DNA from: Mycobacterium sp. ELW1
Lineage (GTDB): Bacteria > Actinomycetota > Actinomycetes > Mycobacteriales > Mycobacteriaceae
Direction of reading: 5' to 3'
Assembly: GCF_008329905.1 (NCBI RefSeq)
Contig: NZ_CP032155.1
Location: 5,518,001-5,582,000 of the forward strand
DNA: 64,000 bases
In this document: positions 39,154-48,459 of the stretch, piece by piece
How the letters are laid out: every line of letters begins with the position of its first letter
Numbering within the stretch: the stretch's first letter is position 1
Made by a program: the position numbers and the translations under genes
The notes under the pieces: model-generated
Seen by the model: only the letters and a program-made list of their open reading frames with translations
What the model was told of the DNA's origin: nothing
Database searches by the model: none

Positions 39154-41091
39154 TTAGTGCGCTGACTCGAGGTTGTCGCGCAGCGCGTCCTCGGTGACGA
39201 AATCCGTGAGGTCGGCATCGTGTGTCATGAGCCAATAGTCGACGACTCGGTACGGCGAGTTGGTGACGACTCGACCGCGGCTGTTTCGGTAGTAGGTCGT
39301 CATGCCCGGGTGGCTCCACACCAACTTCGAATGTTGCGTGTCGACTTCATTTACCCAGCGGTCGTGTATCTCTGGACGGCATTCCACTGCGCCGAGGCCG
39401 GCGGCAATCATCTTGGTGATGACATCGATGATGTAGCGGGCTTGGGATTCCCCGATGAAGAAGTAGGAGCCGCCGGAACCGGAATTCGTATTGGGTCCAT
39501 ACATCAGGAACAAGTTCGGGAAGCCCGGCACGGTTATGCCGAGGTGCGCCGTGGCATCGTCTTCGCCCCACGCCTCATGTATCCGTTTGCCCTCGCGCCC
39601 AATGAATTCGATCGGTTGCAGGTAGCTGGTCGTCTCGAAACCGGTCGAGAAAACCAGAATGTCAGCGTCGAACTGCTCACCAGCGGTGGTCACGACCCCG
39701 GATTCGGTGATCTCTGCGATACCGTCCGTGACGAGGGTCACGTCGTCGCGCTTGAGCGCAGCGAACCACCCATTGTCGAGGAGCATGCGCTTGCCGAAGG
39801 GCGGGTAATCCGGGAGGCACTTCTCGATGAGATCCGGCCGCCCCTCGAGCTGATCGACCAGATAGCGCGTGAAGTAGCGGCGGTGGCCGTCGTTGATCGG
39901 GTTGAGCGATCGCTTCGAATCGCCCCATTCCGGATCGATCGTCAGCGACGGATGGATACGATCGTTGAACGTCCATGCCAGCCGGAATCGGTACCAGGCG
40001 TGGTAATTCGGGACGTGCTTCATCAGCCAGTGCACGTCTTCGGGGATCGCAGCGAAGTACTCCGCGCAGGGAGCAACCCACTGCGGGGAGCGCTGGAAGA
40101 TGGTCAGTTGTTCCACCTGGTCGACGATGGCAGGCACTAGCTGCATTGCGCTCGCGCCGCTTCCGATGACGGCAATCCGCTTTCCGCTGATCTCGAGGTG
40201 TTCGGGCCAGTCGGCGGTGTGAAACTTCGGTCCTCGGAATTTGTCTAGCCCCGGGATATCTGGTGTCTTGGGCTTATCGAACAGCCCGACACCGCTGATG
40301 ACGACGTTGCCGCAATGGGCCTTGACGCTGCCGTCTTCAGAACGCGCATACACCGTCCAGCGTTGGGTGTCCTCATCGTACTCCGCGCGCTCGACTCGGG
40401 TGCCGAAGGCGATGTCGCGCCGAATGTCAAAGTGGTCCACGGCTTCTTGGATGTAGGCCACCATTTCGTCGCGCTTACCGAAGTGCATTGACCAATCACG
40501 GGGGAAAAAGGAGAAGGAGTACAGATAGCTCGGCGTGTCGACGCCGGCCCCCGGATAGCGGTTGGTGAGCCACACTCCACCGACATCGCTGCTGCGTTCG
40601 AGGATGACGAACGGAATCCCGAGTTGGCGTAGCCGGGCCGCGGCGATGATGCCTGAAATCCCGGCGCCGATGATGACGACCGAGAAATCCTCGACCGCTA
40701 GGGGTTCGGGGTCGGGCGTCGGCGCTAGGCCCATCTCCTCGCGCATCACTCGCTCGTACTCCGGCGGGACGTCCTCATCGACACAGATGCTAAGCATCTT
40801 GCGCAGCAGCTCGGGATCGGGCAGCGGGACCGCCGCCGACTTACCCGCCGACCATGCTGAAATGGCCGATACCGCGCACCGGCGAATCTCGTTGGCCACA
40901 TCGGGGTCAAAACCGCCGGAATCGTTGGGACTCAGCCCTGATGAACGGGTGGGACGGAACGGATCGTTGAGCCAGCGTTCCTCGCCGGTGAGCTGATACA
41001 GAACCATGGTCAGCGTGGGCAGGTTGGCAGCATTCACGGCGTGCTCCAAACGCCGCTCGTCGATCGGGCTATCCGGCGGGGTCATCGACAT
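39154..41091 (-). CDS. Baeyer-Villiger-type flavin monooxygenase
   Basis: About 645 residues from ATG 41091, preceded by AAGGAGAAG. An N-terminal extension of about 125 residues, as in 4-hydroxyacetophenone monooxygenase-like enzymes, precedes the FAD Rossmann motif GAGISGIIAAARL, the BVMO fingerprint FRGPKFHTADWPEH and the NADPH Rossmann GSGASAMQLVPAI. It probably inserts oxygen next to a ketone, giving an ester or lactone. Substrate unknown. Last gene of the 49.7-39.2 kb run; a near-perfect palindrome lies in its upstream region, so it may have its own promoter. Confidence 0.85.
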   Translation of the reverse strand: MSMTPPDSPIDERRLEHAVNAANLPTLTMVLYQLTGEERWLNDPFRPTRSSGLSPNDSGGFDPDVANEIRRCAVSAISAWSAGKSAAVPLPDPELLRKMLSICVDEDVPPEYERVMREEMGLAPTPDPEPLAVEDFSVVIIGAGISGIIAAARLRQLGIPFVILERSSDVGGVWLTNRYPGAGVDTPSYLYSFSFFPRDWSMHFGKRDEMVAYIQEAVDHFDIRRDIAFGTRVERAEYDEDTQRWTVYARSEDGSVKAHCGNVVISGVGLFDKPKTPDIPGLDKFRGPKFHTADWPEHLEISGKRIAVIGSGASAMQLVPAIVDQVEQLTIFQRSPQWVAPCAEYFAAIPEDVHWLMKHVPNYHAWYRFRLAWTFNDRIHPSLTIDPEWGDSKRSLNPINDGHRRYFTRYLVDQLEGRPDLIEKCLPDYPPFGKRMLLDNGWFAALKRDDVTLVTDGIAEITESGVVTTAGEQFDADILVFSTGFETTSYLQPIEFIGREGKRIHEAWGEDDATAHLGITVPGFPNLFLMYGPNTNSGSGGSYFFIGESQARYIIDVITKMIAAGLGAVECRPEIHDRWVNEVDTQHSKLVWSHPGMTTYYRNSRGRVVTNSPYRVVDYWLMTHDADLTDFVTEDALRDNLESAH

Positions 41092-41143
41092 AGGAATCTT
41101 CTCCTTGGTACGCCCGGGGCGGCCTGCGCAACCCGGCACTTGT

Positions 41144-41161
41144 ATCTAAATCAGTTTAGAT
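41144..41161. promoter_or_regulatory. Perfect operator-like palindrome upstream of the monooxygenase
   Basis: ATCTAAATCAGTTTAGAT has perfect 7-base arms around TCAG and lies 53 bases before the monooxygenase start. The symmetry and position fit a TetR-type operator. Variants occur at other promoters of the cluster. Confidence 0.6.
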
Positions 41162-41329
41162 TATGAATGCCGGGAGTGCAGCAATCTCATCCAGGACTTA
41201 GCAGGTATGGCTTGTAGATAAGTGTTTTCGCCGACGCGCCGGAGTGAACGCGCAACAAAATAGACTCAGAAAGTTGTCTGACGACGCCCACCTGGTCGTG
41301 CGGACCAGGAACTCGCGGGTGATACCGGG

Positions 41330-42904
41330 TCAGCGTCTGTTCGCGCGACCCATCCTGCGGCGCCAATCGTGGGCGCCGAGCAGTCGCACCAGTTTGGCTT
41401 GCAGTTTGCTCTTCGTCGGGATGTAGGGATACCAGTGCGGCTCGGAACTGAGGGTGAAGCGCTCTGAGACCACTGATTGTTGCCGGCAGAACTTGAGGAT
41501 CCCGGCGGGGCCGCCCGAGCGGCTGCCCAGACCTGATTCCTTCCAGCCACTCATCGGAATGGTCAATTGAAAGGTGCTCATCATGACGTTGTTCTGATTG
41601 ACTGCGCCGGCATCGAGCTTGCGGGTGATGCGATCGGCACGGTCCGGGTCGCGGGTCCATACGCTAGCGCTCAACCCGTAGCGCGAGTCGTTGGCCAACC
41701 GGATGGCCTCATCTTCGTCGGCGACCTTCATGATCGGCAGTGTGGGGCCGAAGGTTTCGTCGCGCATGCACAGCATGCTGTGGTCGACGTCCACGAGAAC
41801 GGTGGGTTCGAAGAATTGTCCGTGCGGGCCGCGTTTTCCGCCGGCCAGGACGGTAGCCCCCTTGGCCACGGCGTCCTGGACGTGATGTTCGACGATGTCC
41901 AGTTGCGCCGGGGTGCACATGGCTCCCACATCAGTGCTGAAGCTGCCGTCGGGATCCATGCCCTGGCGGAGCGCCTTGACCTTCTCGGTCACTTTCGCAA
42001 CGAACTCGTCGTATACCGGAGTTTCGACGTAGACCCGCTCGACGGAAATGCAGATTTGTCCCGAGTTCCACATCGAGCCCCACGCGGCGGCGCCGGCCGC
42101 TCGGTCGATGTCGGCATCTGCCAAGACGATCATCGGGTCCTTACCGCCCAGCTCAAGGCTGCACGGAATCAATCGCTCGGCCGCACGCGCGGCGATCTTG
42201 CGTCCGGTGCTTGTGGATCCGGTGAACATCACCATGTCGACTTCGTCGACGACGGCCGCACCGGTCTGCGGGCCGCCGGTCACGTTGGCCATCACTGGGG
42301 GGGCGCCGATGTCCTCGAGCCAACCTCTGGTGGCTTCTTGCCATGTCAAGGGCGTGAATTCGGAGGGCTTGAAAAGCACTGCTGCACCGGCCATTAGCGC
42401 TGCCACACCGTCGAGCATGGGGCCGCCCAACGGGCCGTTCCAGGGCGTGAGCATGCCTACCAGTTGATAGGGGCGGGTAAAGACCCGCAGCTTCTTGGTG
42501 ACGGCGTTGGGTCCCCAGCCTGCGACCTTGCGATCGGCGAGGAATTCGGCGGCGTGTCCGCTGTAGTAGTTGATCAGGTCGACAGCCATGGAGATTTCCA
42601 GTGCTGCATCCCCCCACGATTTGCCGGTCTCTTCCTGCATGATGCCGACCAGGTGAGTTTCGTTGTCCAGGATCCAGTCGAGGAAATTGCGCATGTGGGC
42701 TGCGCGTCCGGTTGGTCCGAGGTCTTCCCATGCCGGCTGGGCGGCGCGCAGTCGCGTCGCCGCGCTCGCCACTTCGGCCGGTCCGAGGTCGGGCACACTG
42801 GCGATCAGGCGTCCATCGGCGGGGCAGCGCACCTCGATGACAGCACCGCGAGCGCCGTTGACATCGCTGTCGTCGGGCCGGGAAGCAGTCTGTGCTGTAG
42901 CCAT
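41330..42904 (-). CDS. NAD(P)+-dependent aldehyde dehydrogenase
   Basis: 524 residues, ALDH superfamily (succinate-semialdehyde/benzaldehyde type). FTGSTSTGRKIAA is the cofactor loop, LELGGKDP carries the catalytic Glu, and NSGQICISVERVYV the catalytic Cys. It oxidises an aldehyde to the acid. It contains a seven-base C/G run (42297-42303) that is in frame, unlike runs in four neighbours. About 30 bases separate it from the upstream MaoC gene. Confidence 0.88.
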   Translation of the reverse strand: MATAQTASRPDDSDVNGARGAVIEVRCPADGRLIASVPDLGPAEVASAATRLRAAQPAWEDLGPTGRAAHMRNFLDWILDNETHLVGIMQEETGKSWGDAALEISMAVDLINYYSGHAAEFLADRKVAGWGPNAVTKKLRVFTRPYQLVGMLTPWNGPLGGPMLDGVAALMAGAAVLFKPSEFTPLTWQEATRGWLEDIGAPPVMANVTGGPQTGAAVVDEVDMVMFTGSTSTGRKIAARAAERLIPCSLELGGKDPMIVLADADIDRAAGAAAWGSMWNSGQICISVERVYVETPVYDEFVAKVTEKVKALRQGMDPDGSFSTDVGAMCTPAQLDIVEHHVQDAVAKGATVLAGGKRGPHGQFFEPTVLVDVDHSMLCMRDETFGPTLPIMKVADEDEAIRLANDSRYGLSASVWTRDPDRADRITRKLDAGAVNQNNVMMSTFQLTIPMSGWKESGLGSRSGGPAGILKFCRQQSVVSERFTLSSEPHWYPYIPTKSKLQAKLVRLLGAHDWRRRMGRANRR

Positions 42905-42934
42905 TTTCGACTCCTCTGCTGTGAACGACTCGTG

Positions 42935-43420
42935 TCAGCCGTCAGTGGTTGCCGACGGGGGGCTGCAGATCACCAGCGCAGCCCGTCGCGCGGTGCATAC
43001 CATTGCTCCGCGTTGGTTGGTGCCGCGGTGCTCAAAGGTTACGACCCCTTGTCCTGGCCGCGAGGTGGACGGGCGTTTGTCGAGGATCTCGGTCTCGGCA
43101 GTCAGGGTGTCACCGATCAGGACTGGCGCGGGAAACCGGATGTCGGAGAATCCGAGGTTGGCGACGGTCGTTCCTTCGGTGAGGTCGGCGACGCTGAGAC
43201 CCACCACGGTCGATAGCGTGAACAGACTATTGACGAGGCGTTCACCGAACTCTTGTGTCGCGGCGAACGCCGCGTCCAGATGCAGACTCTGGGTGTTCAT
43301 GGTCAGCGTGGTGAACAGCACGTTGTCGGCCTCGGTCACAGTGCGCCCGGGCCGATGCTCGTACACGTCGCCGACGATGAGCTCCTCGAGATACTTCCCG
43401 CGCCGACGGTAGATGGTCAC
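42935..43420 (-). CDS. MaoC-like enoyl-CoA hydratase (mesaconyl-CoA hydratase-like)
   Basis: 161 residues with a hot-dog fold. TEADNVLFTTLTMNTQSLHLD carries the hydratase Asp, Asn and His, with an extra loop typical of the mesaconyl-/methylmalyl-CoA group. The likely role is hydration of an alpha,beta-unsaturated CoA ester. The ATG at 43420 overlaps the CoA-transferase stop (ATGA). Confidence 0.8.
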   Translation of the reverse strand: MTIYRRRGKYLEELIVGDVYEHRPGRTVTEADNVLFTTLTMNTQSLHLDAAFAATQEFGERLVNSLFTLSTVVGLSVADLTEGTTVANLGFSDIRFPAPVLIGDTLTAETEILDKRPSTSRPGQGVVTFEHRGTNQRGAMVCTARRAALVICSPPSATTDG

Positions 43421-44669
43421 GGCGTGCCCTGGGCGAGAGCTGTCAACGCGCGCCGGTGGTCGGGATGGGCGATCTCGATCAGCGCCTGTCGCCGCTCGGC
43501 GAGGCTGCGCCCGTCGAGGCGCGCCACGCCGTATTCCGTCACCACCACATCGACCATGGAACGGGGAATGGTGACCGCGGCAACCGAACCCACGATGCGC
43601 GAGAACCCTTTGGGGGTGGCCGAGGGCAGCGCGATCATGCGCAACCCGCCGGACGAACGGCTGGCGGCGTCGACGAAGTCGAGGCTGCCACCCACTCCCG
43701 ATATCTGCCTTCCCCGCAGCACCTCGCTGTTCACCTGGCCGGTGATATCGACCTCGACGGCGGTGTTGATCGAGACCAGTCGTGCTGTCCGAGACAATAT
43801 CCCGGCATTATGCGACATTGCAGAGGGATGGACCGCGACGGCGGGGTTGCGGTCGGCGAAGCGCATGAGGTGCGTAGTGCCCATCAGTTCCGGTGACAGG
43901 ATTGCGGGTTGGTCGCCGTCGACCGGAATGACACCCTGATCGAACAGATTCACCATCTCGTCGGTGGCCATTCCGGTGAACCGCACCGTGCCGAGGTTCG
44001 CGCCCGCCAGGGAGTTGACGACCGCTTCGGGAATGGAGCCGATGCCGATTTGCAGAGTTGGATGCTCGGGCAACAGGTTCACGATGTGTTCTGCGATGCG
44101 ATTACTGATCTCGCTGGGCTGTGCGGATTGGTATTGCGGTGTCTGCTCGGCGGTGTCGATCAGCGCATCGAACAACGATTCATGGACGGTGGTATTGCCA
44201 AGAGTCCATGGCAGGTCTGGGTCGATCTCGCCAATGCGGACCCGGGCCAGCCGCAGGGCGTCGAGGTTATAGCCGGCGGAGGGTCCTAGCGAGCAGTAGC
44301 CGTGCCGGTCCGGGGGGTTATCCGCACCAGTGCGACGTCCACCCCCCAGGCCTCCAAGAGCGCGGCGATCCGGGAGGCGCGCGTCGGCACGAATTTGGCA
44401 ACGCCGTCGGCAATCAGATCCGCGATCGGCGCCATGACATGCCAAGTGCAGTACTGGAGGTCTCCGGCGCGGACCGCGTCGAGGAACGGATAGTCGCCCA
44501 GCAGAAGCCCCGAGCTCAGGGTCCAATCCCGACCGTGGGCTTCTTTGCTCAGCGCCTGCAGCAGGGTGGTTGGTGCGCCGCAACCGGGTGCGGCCACCAG
44601 ATGTGCACCGTCGCCGGCCAGCATCAGCGCGTCGGCGGGCTCCATCGTGCGCGAAGTCGCTCGCCTCAT
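43417..44669 (-). pseudogene. Acetyl-CoA hydrolase/CoA-transferase family protein, frameshifted
   Basis: Would be about 417 residues. The N-terminal part from ATG 44669 (MRRATSRTMEPADALMLAGD) reads to DVALVRITP, then leaves frame at a run of six C (plus strand G, 44312-44317). One more base gives ITPPDRHGYCSLGPSAGY and the rest. The C-terminal domain has GIGSIPEAVVNSLAG and VVVTEYGVARLDGRSL, with the Glu that forms the glutamyl-CoA intermediate. It would move CoA between acids, as 4-hydroxybutyrate CoA-transferase does. The start overlaps the SnoaL-like gene. A sequencing error is possible. Confidence 0.85.
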
Positions 44670-45094
44670 TGCGGCTGCGCCATCGCGGCTTCGACCGCGG
44701 TTTTGGAGAATGCCTCGTCGAATGCCCGCTCGTCGGACTGGAATTCGTCGACTTCGACGATCCGGCCGTTGGCGATGCGATACACCAGGCACTCCCGCAG
44801 GCGCACCGTCTTGCCGCCGACGTTCACGATGCCGTACTGGTATGCGGCGGCGTACTCGGCGCTGGTGGTGATGTCGATGATCTCGAATTGTGCTGGGCCG
44901 GTGAATATCCGCTTCATTTTGCCGAACAGCGCAAAGATGGCGCTGCGACCGGCATAGACGCCCGAGAGTGCGTTGGCGCCGGGCACTCGCCAGATGCAGC
45001 TCTCGTCGAGTGCGGCTTCAATCCCCGCCCGGTCCTGACCGGATAGCGCGGCCATGAGGCGGCGCACGAGCTGTGCGTTCGGATGTTCGGTCAT
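44666..45094 (-). CDS. SnoaL/NTF2-like protein
   Basis: About 142 residues from ATG 45094 (MTEHPNAQLVRRLMAALSGQ). The alpha+beta barrel pattern of the NTF2 superfamily is clear (GVYAGRSAIFALFGKM, NGRIVEVDEFQSDERAFDE). Members include delta5-3-ketosteroid isomerases, polyketide cyclases and small hydrolases. No active-site assignment is safe. It overlaps the CoA-transferase start (ATGA) and is 20 bases from the MaoC gene. Confidence 0.75.
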   Translation of the reverse strand: MTEHPNAQLVRRLMAALSGQDRAGIEAALDESCIWRVPGANALSGVYAGRSAIFALFGKMKRIFTGPAQFEIIDITTSAEYAAAYQYGIVNVGGKTVRLRECLVYRIANGRIVEVDEFQSDERAFDEAFSKTAVEAAMAQPQ

Positions 45095-45114
45095 CGGTTC
45101 CTTCCTCACAAAAG

Positions 45115-45537
45115 TCAGACGCGGGCCGTCGCATCGCCCGACAGCACAACTACGCCGTGATGATTGGTTGTGCGGATCTCGAAGTCGACCTCATCGCCGT
45201 GCGCACTGCTGCGTACGGCGACTGCCGTTGCCACTGCGTGTAGTGCGTCACCTGGCCACACGGGGTGCACGAAACGTGCTCGGTATCGCACCAGTCGATT
45301 TCGGCCTACCCACTCGGCCAGCAGCGTTTCGGTGGCCGCCATCGTCAACATGCCGTGGGCCATGACGCTGGGGTATCCCGACAGCTGCGCCCACGGTTCG
45401 TCGGTGTGCAGCGGGCTGTAGTCACCGGAAGCAGCTGCATACTGGACGATTTGGGTGCGGGTCACTTCGGCGTCCACCACCGCCTCGCGGCGGGCGCCGA
45501 TGACGAATTTCTGGTCGGTGTGGAGATCGCTACCCAT
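45115..45537 (-). CDS. MaoC-like dehydratase
   Basis: About 140 residues from ATG 45537 (MGSDLHTDQKFVIGARREAV). The hydratase 2 motif AAASGDYSPLHTDEPWA supplies the catalytic Asp and His. It overlaps the upstream single-domain dehydratase by eight bases. The pair would form a heterodimeric (R)-hydratase, as do HadAB/HadBC and the steroid enzyme ChsH1/ChsH2. Confidence 0.85.
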   Translation of the reverse strand: MGSDLHTDQKFVIGARREAVVDAEVTRTQIVQYAAASGDYSPLHTDEPWAQLSGYPSVMAHGMLTMAATETLLAEWVGRNRLVRYRARFVHPVWPGDALHAVATAVAVRSSAHGDEVDFEIRTTNHHGVVVLSGDATARV

Positions 45538-45982
45538 GGCCGGCGTCGACCTCATTAGCGGCGAACTCGGTGTCGACCAGAACCATTCGCGAACGCAGAA
45601 CCAGCTCGCCCGCAGTATTTCGATACTCCCTGATGAGCTCTCGGAATTTCAGCGTCCCGGGCCGCCGACTTTGCTTTTGCCAGCTGGCGCCTTCGTATTC
45701 TGTGACCGCAAGGCGATCTCCCACGTGCATGCCAGCGAAGTACTCGAATTCTTGCTCAGCGTGAAGCACGCTGCCGCCCGGCGTTGAACTACCAACTGCC
45801 AACGCCCCCGTGGGGCGTAGGCCCCGCATGTGTTGGGGATCGAATTGGATTGACGCGGCGGGGAAGGTCAGCGGCACCACAGTCCCGTTTTCCGGCACTT
45901 CGCGAGCGAGTCGCTGGTCGCCAACAGCTCGAGCAAACGCCAGAACATGACCCGGCTCGATCTCGAAAGTGTAAGTCCCCAT
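45530..45982 (-). CDS. FAS1-like/MaoC N-terminal-type dehydratase subunit
   Basis: 150 residues, hot-dog fold (FEIEPGHVLAFARAVGD at the start, then GSVLHAEQEFEYFAGMHVGD). It lacks the D..H hydratase motif of its partner, as non-catalytic HadA-type subunits do, and probably binds the acyl-CoA chain. The one-base overlap with the DUF35 gene and eight-base overlap with the catalytic MaoC gene support a complex. Confidence 0.83.
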   Translation of the reverse strand: MGTYTFEIEPGHVLAFARAVGDQRLAREVPENGTVVPLTFPAASIQFDPQHMRGLRPTGALAVGSSTPGGSVLHAEQEFEYFAGMHVGDRLAVTEYEGASWQKQSRRPGTLKFRELIREYRNTAGELVLRSRMVLVDTEFAANEVDAGHG

Positions 45983-46404
45983 TACGGCTCCGGAGTGACT
46001 GGCCGAAAGCGGGGCAGAGCACCGTCACCACCGGTGGCGCAGAACACCACCTCCACAGGTTGGCCGATCGACAACTCGGTGGGATCGCAGCCGATGATGT
46101 TGGTCAGCATCTTGGGACCCTCATTGAGTTCGACCATGGCGAGTACGTAGGAGCCGGCGTCTGCGTATTCCAGGATTCCGCGGGTCGTCACCGTGTGGCT
46201 GTAAATGCTGCCCCGGCCGCTGGCCTCGATGTAGGCCAGGTTGGTGTGGTGGCAATTCGCGCAGACGTATCGGGGGTAGTAGCCGGCGAGTCCACAGTCT
46301 GCACACCGCTGCAGCAACAACTTCCCGTCCAGCGTCGCGGCCCAGAACACCGAGGTGTCGGGTGTGACACCCGGCGGCGGCGACGGTAATTGGGGTGCGC
46401 TCAT
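45982..46404 (-). CDS. DUF35 Zn-ribbon/OB-fold acyl-CoA-associated protein
   Basis: 140 residues. A rubredoxin-like zinc ribbon (QRCADCGLAGYYPRYVCANC) is followed by an OB fold (GRGSIYSHTVTTRGILEY). DUF35 proteins bind thiolase-like enzymes or aldolases and position the acyl-CoA; in cholesterol catabolism the DUF35 part of ChsH2 binds the aldolase Ltp2. Overlaps the thiolase-like gene by four bases. Confidence 0.88.
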   Translation of the reverse strand: MSAPQLPSPPPGVTPDTSVFWAATLDGKLLLQRCADCGLAGYYPRYVCANCHHTNLAYIEASGRGSIYSHTVTTRGILEYADAGSYVLAMVELNEGPKMLTNIIGCDPTELSIGQPVEVVFCATGGDGALPRFRPVTPEP

Positions 46405-47566
46405 GCGTCCTCCCGGCCTAGAACGACGGTCGCGTTGCCCATGCGTGTGCTCAGCCAGCCCCCGGTTCCGTGGGCCAGCGCAAGGTTGCAGTCAGAGATC
46501 TGCACGGCGGGATGGGCTTCGCCGCGCAGCTGACGGACTGCCTCGATGATTTTCGTCATTCCCCCGCGGTTGGCCGGGTGGTTGTTACATAGGGATCCGC
46601 CGTCGGTGTTGAACGGCAGTCGGCCATGGGGAGCCTGCAGCGCACCGTCGAGGACGAACGTGCCGCCGTCGCCCTTGGCGCAGAAGCCCAAGTCTTCGAG
46701 CGCCAACAACACGGTGATGGTGAACGAGTCGTACAGCCCGACGTAATCGATGTCGGCAGGACGCACCCCGGCCTCGGCGAACGCGTCGCTGCCCGACCGC
46801 ACACCACCGGTCACGGTGATGTCTTGCCAGCCGCCGCGGGTGTGCTCGACGGTCTCTCCGTGTCCGAGGATTTTCACGCAGTCGCGGTCCAGCGTGGAGG
46901 CGACGTCGTCAGCGACGATCACGAGGGCTCCCCCACCGTCGGTGACTACGCAGCAATCAAGGCGATGCAGCGGCGTCGACACCATCGGGGAATTCACCAC
47001 GTCCTCGACAGTGACGACCTTCGGCAACAGGGCGTGTGGGTTGTGTTGAGCGTGTGTTGAGGCGGCCACTTTGATTTCGGCGAGTTGCTCGCTGGTGGTC
47101 CCGTATTGATACATGTGCCGTTGCGCCGCAAGGGCGTATAGCGCACTGACGTTAGCTCCGAAAATCGGTTCGAACGATTTTTCCGGCGGATCGCCCATCA
47201 GCTGCCCGGGGGCCCGCAGCGAGGTCGTGCGGGGGCGCCCTCCCAAAGTGATGAGCGCGATCCGGCATTTCCCGGCGGCGACGGCTGCCGCGGCATGCCC
47301 CACGTGGGACATGTACACCGAGCCACCCATGTCGGAGCTGTCCATGTAGCGCAATTTGAGGCCGAGGTAGTCGGCCATCGCCAGCCCCCCAGCCCAGGGG
47401 CGTCGCCCCCACAGAAGTAGCCGTCGACATCGGCGAGGTCAAGGCCGGCGTCGGCCAATGCACCCAGGGCTACTTCGGCGTGAATCTGCGGGATCGACTT
47501 GTCGGGCAGTTCGCGTCCGGGATGTTCGAAAGCCCCTGCGATGAACGCTTTTCCTTTGATGGACAT
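46401..47566 (-). pseudogene. Thiolase-like (lipid-transfer/aldolase type) protein, frameshifted
   Basis: Would be about 388 residues. From ATG 47566 the N-terminus MSIKGKAFIAGAFEHPGREL runs to GGDAPGLG, then leaves frame at a run of six C (plus strand, 47387-47392). One more base restores LGGLAMADYLGLKLRYMDSS. Where true thiolases have the Cys nucleophile this one has DSSDMGGSVYMSHVGHAA, so it may be a retro-aldolase like Ltp2. The C-terminal half has GLYDSFTITVL, CNNHPANRGGM and ALAHGTGGW. The start overlaps the SDR stop by one base. Confidence 0.85.
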
Positions 47567-48456
47567 CAGATGAACGGGTTCGGCGGGGCCGCTTCGGTGA
47601 TGGGACGGAATTGTGTCTCCACCTCTTTGGCCATTTCCTCCAGATCCCACGGGCCCTCCGAGCGCAGGGTCACCAGTGGTTCGGGGTCGCTGTAGAGCGA
47701 CACCTCGTAGCCCCGCGCGTGCACCACGTGACCGTTGAGCCATCCGGATTGCTCAGAGCCCAGGTAAGCGGCAATGGGGGCGATACTGTCGGGCGAGAGT
47801 TCGTTGCCACCCGTGCTGTAGGCGTCGTCTTTGATGGTCGCCGTCATCCGCGTTGCCGCTGCCGGCGAGACGGCGTTGGTCGTCACTCCGTACTTCTTGA
47901 GCGCGACCGCGCACGAATAGGTCAGTCCGACGATCCCCATCTTCGCGGCGGAGTAATTCGGCTGTCCGGGGGCCCCGTGCAGGCCGGCCCTCGACGTGTA
48001 GTTGATGATTCTGTGTTGGGCGTTGGGATTGTCGAGTTTGCGCCAGTAAGCGGCGGCAGGCCTGATGGTGTTGAAATGCCCTTTGAGGTGGACCCGAATC
48101 ACGGCGTCCCACTCCTCTTCGGTCATGTTGAAGATCATCCGATCACGCAAGATTCCGGCGACATTCACCAGTACATCGAGCTTTCCGAACCGCTCGATGG
48201 TTGACTCGACGAGATCGCGGGCGGCGTCGTGGTCGGAGATGTCGGCCCCGTTCGTGATCGCGGTGCCGCCATTTTGCTCAATCTCATGCGCCAGTTCGAG
48301 TGCTGGATTGCCGTCGCTTTCCAGCCCACTCAGCGACGCCCCAATGTCATTGATGACGACCGTGGCTCCCTCGCGGGCGAACAGCCGGGCGACCGCGCCG
48401 CCGATGCCGCGGCCACCACCGGTGACGATGGCGACACGCCCCTCCATAAGTCCCAT
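47566..48456 (-). CDS. Short-chain dehydrogenase/reductase (3-hydroxyacyl-CoA type)
   Basis: 296 residues. NAD(P) motif TGGGRGIGGAVARLF, NVAGILRD, and the active-site Ser, Tyr and Lys in NYTSRAGLHGAPGQPNYSAA (the Lys follows in AAK). The long insert (GASLSGLESDGNPALELAHE) and size match the dehydrogenase domain of MFE-2-like beta-oxidation enzymes. It would oxidise the 3-hydroxyacyl-CoA made by the MaoC pair. Directly after the P450 gene. Confidence 0.87.
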   Translation of the reverse strand: MGLMEGRVAIVTGGGRGIGGAVARLFAREGATVVINDIGASLSGLESDGNPALELAHEIEQNGGTAITNGADISDHDAARDLVESTIERFGKLDVLVNVAGILRDRMIFNMTEEEWDAVIRVHLKGHFNTIRPAAAYWRKLDNPNAQHRIINYTSRAGLHGAPGQPNYSAAKMGIVGLTYSCAVALKKYGVTTNAVSPAAATRMTATIKDDAYSTGGNELSPDSIAPIAAYLGSEQSGWLNGHVVHARGYEVSLYSDPEPLVTLRSEGPWDLEEMAKEVETQFRPITEAAPPNPFI

Positions 48457-48459
48457 AGA

